64,000 nucleotides of DNA from Ligilactobacillus murinus DSM 20452 = NBRC 14221 (GTDB taxonomy: Bacteria; Bacillota; Bacilli; Lactobacillales; Lactobacillaceae), in contig NZ_BCVJ01000002.1 in assembly GCF_001591685.1 (NCBI RefSeq), positions 1-64,000 of the forward strand, given 5' to 3'. This document shows positions 61,093 through 64,000 of this stretch, piece by piece. Position numbers and translations under genes: made by a program. Position 1 is the stretch's first letter; each line of letters begins with the position of its first letter. The notes below the pieces were generated by a model. That model ran no database searches and had not been told where the DNA came from. It was given only the letters and a program-made list of their open reading frames with translations.

Positions 61093-62910
61093 TTGAACAG
61101 TGAGACACCTTACCTAGATAAGTACACTGAAGATCTTACTAAAAAGGTAGCTGAGTATCCTGAAGATTTTGAAGTGTTTGGCCGAAAAGAAGAGATCGAA
61201 AATGTAGTTATTTCTTTATTGCGTAAGACAAAAAACTCGCCGTTATTGATCGGTGAAGCTGGTGTTGGTAAGACTGCGATCGTAGAAGGTCTTGCGCTCA
61301 GAATAGTAAGAAAGCAAGTCCCAGATAGGTTACAAGATCTAACAGTTAGATCCTTAGAACTTGCGACTTTATCAAATAACAAGGACGGTGAATTCATCGA
61401 AAAATTTAAGCGGATCATTGACGAATTGGTAAAAACAAAGGGTGAGAACCTACTATTCATCGATGAGATCCACACCTTGATGGGAGCAGGTAGTAGTGAT
61501 GGTAACGCACTTGATGCAGGTAACACTCTGAAACCCGCGCTTGCTAGAGGTGAGATCCAAATGATCGGTGCTACAACGATCGATGAATATCACGAGACAA
61601 TCGAAAATGATCGTGCCTTGCAACGACGGTTTCAAAATATCCAAGTCGATGAACCAACAGTACAACAGGCTATTCAGATCCTAAGTGGAGCTAAATCTAA
61701 GTTTGAACGCTATCACGGCGTCAGGATCGGAAAAAGTGCAGTCGCCCAGGCAGTCAAGTTGTCTGTTAGGTATGTTCCGGACTATTTTTTACCGGACAAA
61801 GCATTCGATCTGTTAGACGAAGCTTGTACGATCGCTAGAACTAAAGATATAACACTTGTTACAAAAAATCAGATCGCCGAAGTCTTGAAAAGACGAACTG
61901 GTATACCAGTCACAACTATTTTGAAAGATGAATCCGTTAGATTAACTGGTGTTGATGAACGCTTGAGTAATCGTGTCAAAGGCCAAGAATTTGCAGTAAA
62001 AACAGTGACTGATGTTGTAACGATCGCTAAAGCCGGATTGCAAGATGAAAGCAAGCCACTGGCTACATTGTTATTTTTAGGTACAACAGGTGTTGGTAAG
62101 ACTGAGTTAGCCAAAGGCTTGGCTGAAGTATTGTTTGATGATGAGTCAGCCATGATCCGCCTAGATATGTCCGAATATTCGCAAGAAGGATCGTCGTTGA
62201 AACTTATCGGTACACGTAAAACAAAAGGTGTGCTTACTGAAGCGGTCAAGCATAAACCTTATTCGATCGTATTGTTTGATGAGTTAGAAAAAGCTGATCG
62301 CGAAGTACATGATCTCTTCCTTCAGATCTTAGATGATGGACGTTTGACTGACGGAACAGGACGCCTGGTCTCTTTCAAAAATACGATCGTGATCATGACG
62401 ACTAATATTGGTGCTGAGCGGATCAAAATAAATGCTGAGTTAAAGGGTGACGTAGATAAATTAAGTGCGCGTGAATACCAGCAATTTATTGCTGCTATGG
62501 ATCTAGAATTACAAAATGAATTTCGCCCGGAGTTCATCAACCGTATCGAGCACAAGATCGTATTCAAAATGCTGGATAAACCAGTGATCAAACAGATCGC
62601 AAGAAAAAATTTAGATGTTCTAAATAAACGTATGTCTAAACAGGGGGCTTACCTAGTTTTTGATCAAAAGTTACTCGATTATCTTGCTGATAATGGGACA
62701 GATTTAAACAATGGTGCACGTCCTCTAGCACGCTTGATCAATCGTGTAGTACTAGCACCGATCGCTAGACAGTTAGTGAACCTTGAAAAGAAAAAGGGAT
62801 ATGCTTATGAATTTAGGGCTGAAGTGATAGGGAAAGCTCCAACAAACGAAGATGAGTTGATCGATCATCGTAAGGTTATATTTCATACCAGGCAAGTAAA
62901 AATAAAATAG
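61093..62910 (+). CDS. Reduced Clp/Hsp100-type AAA+ ATPase without aromatic pore loops
   Basis: A 605-residue double AAA+ protein clearly of ClpC/ClpB ancestry: Walker A GEAGVGKT (54-61) and GTTGVGKT (330-337), Walker B LLFIDE and IVLFDE, arginine-finger regions RALQRRF and FRPEFINRIE. It lacks the N-terminal Clp-N repeats and the middle coiled coil (family length about 700-860). In the first ring the pore motif KYRGEF is NKDGEF; in the second, the GYVGY-type loop is six residues shorter and reads IGTRKTKGVLTEA. No VGF-type ClpP loop is seen. It should hydrolyse ATP but is unlikely to thread polypeptides the usual way. TTG start with TAGGTGATAAACG upstream. Confidence 0.85.
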   Translation: MNSETPYLDKYTEDLTKKVAEYPEDFEVFGRKEEIENVVISLLRKTKNSPLLIGEAGVGKTAIVEGLALRIVRKQVPDRLQDLTVRSLELATLSNNKDGEFIEKFKRIIDELVKTKGENLLFIDEIHTLMGAGSSDGNALDAGNTLKPALARGEIQMIGATTIDEYHETIENDRALQRRFQNIQVDEPTVQQAIQILSGAKSKFERYHGVRIGKSAVAQAVKLSVRYVPDYFLPDKAFDLLDEACTIARTKDITLVTKNQIAEVLKRRTGIPVTTILKDESVRLTGVDERLSNRVKGQEFAVKTVTDVVTIAKAGLQDESKPLATLLFLGTTGVGKTELAKGLAEVLFDDESAMIRLDMSEYSQEGSSLKLIGTRKTKGVLTEAVKHKPYSIVLFDELEKADREVHDLFLQILDDGRLTDGTGRLVSFKNTIVIMTTNIGAERIKINAELKGDVDKLSAREYQQFIAAMDLELQNEFRPEFINRIEHKIVFKMLDKPVIKQIARKNLDVLNKRMSKQGAYLVFDQKLLDYLADNGTDLNNGARPLARLINRVVLAPIARQLVNLEKKKGYAYEFRAEVIGKAPTNEDELIDHRKVIFHTRQVKIK

Positions 62911-62913
62911 CAA

Positions 62914-62955
62914 AGATTTCCGATAGGTTGTGTTAGACATATCGGAAATTTTTTT
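62914..62955 (+). terminator. Intrinsic terminator
   Basis: ATTTCCGATA and TATCGGAAAT around a 14-base loop, followed by TTTTTTT. It ends the topB-to-Clp-like unit. Confidence 0.88.
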
Positions 62956-63043
62956 ACCCTAAAAAAAACAAAAATCATGATCCCAGTTAAACTATCTCCA
63001 GCTTCTATTTTGAAGCAAAAAAATACACAGAAGGAGGATTCTG

Positions 63044-63355
63044 ATGAATTCTAATCTCTTATTAGCTGTAAAAGCTAAAGTTTTCAGTTTTATGTTGGCT
63101 GCGGGTAATCCGTTCGATGGTGCTGGAAATCTGGCAAGTGATTTTCAAGGGAACTTTGTCAAAGTCTCAATGATCATACTTGCTGCCGGGGCAGTCGTTG
63201 TTTGGTTGTTTTATGGTCTTGGTGGGCAAGAAATGAAATCCAAGATGAAGTCAAAATTATTCAGCATCATTGTTGCTGTTGTTGGTACTGCCGCAATTGT
63301 AGGTGGGATCGTGACGTGGCTATTTGATACGTCCAGAGGTTGGTTCGGAGGCTGA
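63044..63355 (+). CDS. Two-helix pilin-like (VirB2/TrbC-type) membrane protein
   Basis: A 103-residue protein with hydrophobic segments at about residues 39-58 and 73-92 separated by a basic loop (GGQEMKSKMKSKLF), and an N-terminal hydrophobic stretch. Size and layout fit VirB2/TrbC-type subunits or similar small T4SS membrane proteins. AAGGAGG precedes the ATG. It starts a new operon after the terminator, probably the T4SS operon continuing beyond the window. Confidence 0.6.
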   Translation: MNSNLLLAVKAKVFSFMLAAGNPFDGAGNLASDFQGNFVKVSMIILAAGAVVVWLFYGLGGQEMKSKMKSKLFSIIVAVVGTAAIVGGIVTWLFDTSRGWFGG

Positions 63356-63360
63356 TGTAA

Positions 63361-64000
63361 ATGTTTATTGGGAACAAGGTTAGAAAAATCAAAGATAGCG
63401 ATTTTTTGAGGGTCAAGTGGGAAAGAAAAGAAGCAGCTATAAAGACTGCGGTGCATTTTCTAAATGAACAAGCACAATCACGATCTGAAAGTAAGATAAG
63501 TGAAAACTTTCCAGAATATCTGACATTTGATCAAGCTGAAAGACTGTTTCAAGCAATCCAACAACTGACAGATAGTAGTGGTGAAGTAGTTATCAAAAAA
63601 CTAGAACTATTTCATCAATCGGAAAAAGGTAAACCCAGCAATAAAAATGAGGCTTATGCTGAAAATATTCAAATCGATAGCGATTTTGTTTCTTTACTTG
63701 TCCCATTGATTCAATCAGTCTTTTCTAATAAAGACGCGGGTTTCAAAAAAGCAAGCTATGATGAAAAACGTGCTTATTTTGAAAGATCGATCTTTGAAAG
63801 TTATATCGAATCAGTTGGCATTGGTAGAGAATACTTACCGATCTTACCGAGTTCAGAAGACGTCAAGTTAGCACTTGAGAACAAAGAAGAAATACCAGTC
63901 ACGTTTTCTCAAGAGTTTCCGGTTTTAGTGGATACCACACAACAGCCTGAAGATGAAGCAAAAAACGATCAAGTATCCAATCAAGAAGAATTTATGGATG
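63361..64000 (+). CDS. Conjugation-module protein, 3' end beyond the window
   Basis: An open frame from ATG 63361 to the window edge (213 codons so far) with CGGAGG upstream, six bases after the pilin-like gene. It begins MFIGNKVRKIKDSDFLRVKW, is charged and mostly helical, and contains no membrane segment in the visible part. The last 30 residues are acidic and probably linker. Not recognised. Its placement behind the pilin-like gene suggests a T4SS or coupling component. Confidence 0.6.
   Translation, partial: MFIGNKVRKIKDSDFLRVKWERKEAAIKTAVHFLNEQAQSRSESKISENFPEYLTFDQAERLFQAIQQLTDSSGEVVIKKLELFHQSEKGKPSNKNEAYAENIQIDSDFVSLLVPLIQSVFSNKDAGFKKASYDEKRAYFERSIFESYIESVGIGREYLPILPSSEDVKLALENKEEIPVTFSQEFPVLVDTTQQPEDEAKNDQVSNQEEFMD

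Larger units (their letters stand above)
40913..64000 (+). mobile_element. Integrated conjugative element, left part (right end outside the window)
   Basis: From the rluD end to the window edge every gene is plus-strand and typical of conjugative plasmids or ICEs: replication/primase protein, relaxosome DNA-binding proteins, MobP2-like relaxase, primase/Toprim polyvalent protein, topoisomerase III, SSB-like acidic protein and membrane proteins of transfer type. Two direct-repeat arrays and a candidate oriT are present. No att repeat could be fixed because the other end is missing; the left limit is somewhere in 40913-41037. It could be an ICE or an integrated plasmid. Confidence 0.85.

Noticed and set aside
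61093-62910. Ordinary host ClpC, ClpE or ClpB gene
   Set aside because: It lies within the conjugative gene cluster, lacks N- and M-domains and both pore loops, and is far shorter than those proteins.

Overview
The window is a low-GC Firmicutes chromosome, most likely a lactobacillus of the Ligilactobacillus type. The signs are PepN, PepD-type C69 dipeptidase, EbsA, a type 2 IPP isomerase in a complete mevalonate operon, a Bacillus-type (class B) RNase P RNA, and the Bacillus-like gene orders dinG-ypmB-aspB-asnS-dnaD-nth, recU-pbp1A and ypsA-gpsB-rnpB-rlmL. The genus assignment is inference from content only.

Layout. (1) 1-13.3 kb: ordinary housekeeping genes, mostly closed by strong bidirectional hairpin terminators: an IscA-like protein, a degenerate metallo-beta-lactamase-fold protein, YbjQ, C69 dipeptidase, tautomerase, a Cof-type phosphatase, a hydrolase/SufT-like pair, an RsmF-like rRNA methylase, a GalT-like protein, an L,D-transpeptidase and PepN. 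(2) 13.3-17.6 kb: minus-strand mevalonate operon mvk-mvaD-mvaK2-fni. (3) 17.7-26.4 kb: dinG-ypmB-aspB-asnS-dnaD-nth and a dicarboxylate/amino-acid symporter. (4) 26.6-29.8 kb: pbp1A and recU, minus strand. A structured leader between recU and pbp1A is shared, in three co-linear blocks, with the mvk-mvaD gap. (5) 29.9-40.9 kb: ypsA, then a decayed phage head-morphogenesis island (30.5-34.6 kb), then gpsB, rnpB, rlmL, an RNase H-like gene, ebsA, fhs, lspA and rluD.

(6) From just after rluD (about 40.95 kb) to the window end is one side of a large integrated conjugative element running off the right edge. It carries a primase-type replication protein, an HTH protein, a GTCA direct-repeat array (43.85-44.02 kb), a membrane thioredoxin-like protein, coiled-coil and membrane proteins, and a 0.65-kb noncoding region rich in inverted repeats. 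That region ends in six perfectly phased 23-bp iterons and is followed by two probable ribbon-helix-helix proteins, a nuclease-fold protein lacking its catalytic His, and a MobP2-like relaxase. After these come a 1751-residue polyvalent protein, topoisomerase III, an acidic OB-like protein, a reduced Clp-like AAA+ ATPase, a pilin-like membrane protein and the start of another transfer gene. No integrase, VirB4, VirD4 or peptidoglycan hydrolase is visible; they would be expected to the right.

How it fits together. The relaxase, accessory DNA-binding proteins and the 46.2-46.8 kb region look like a relaxosome with its oriT. TopB, the Toprim/primase polyvalent protein and the SSB-like protein would process transferred DNA. 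The Clp-like ATPase, thioredoxin-like protein and small membrane proteins probably serve assembly or function of the transfer machine. The most unusual items are the Clp-like ATPase without aromatic pore loops, the iteron/oriT architecture, and the leader shared by mvaD (lipid-carrier precursor synthesis) and pbp1A (peptidoglycan polymerisation).
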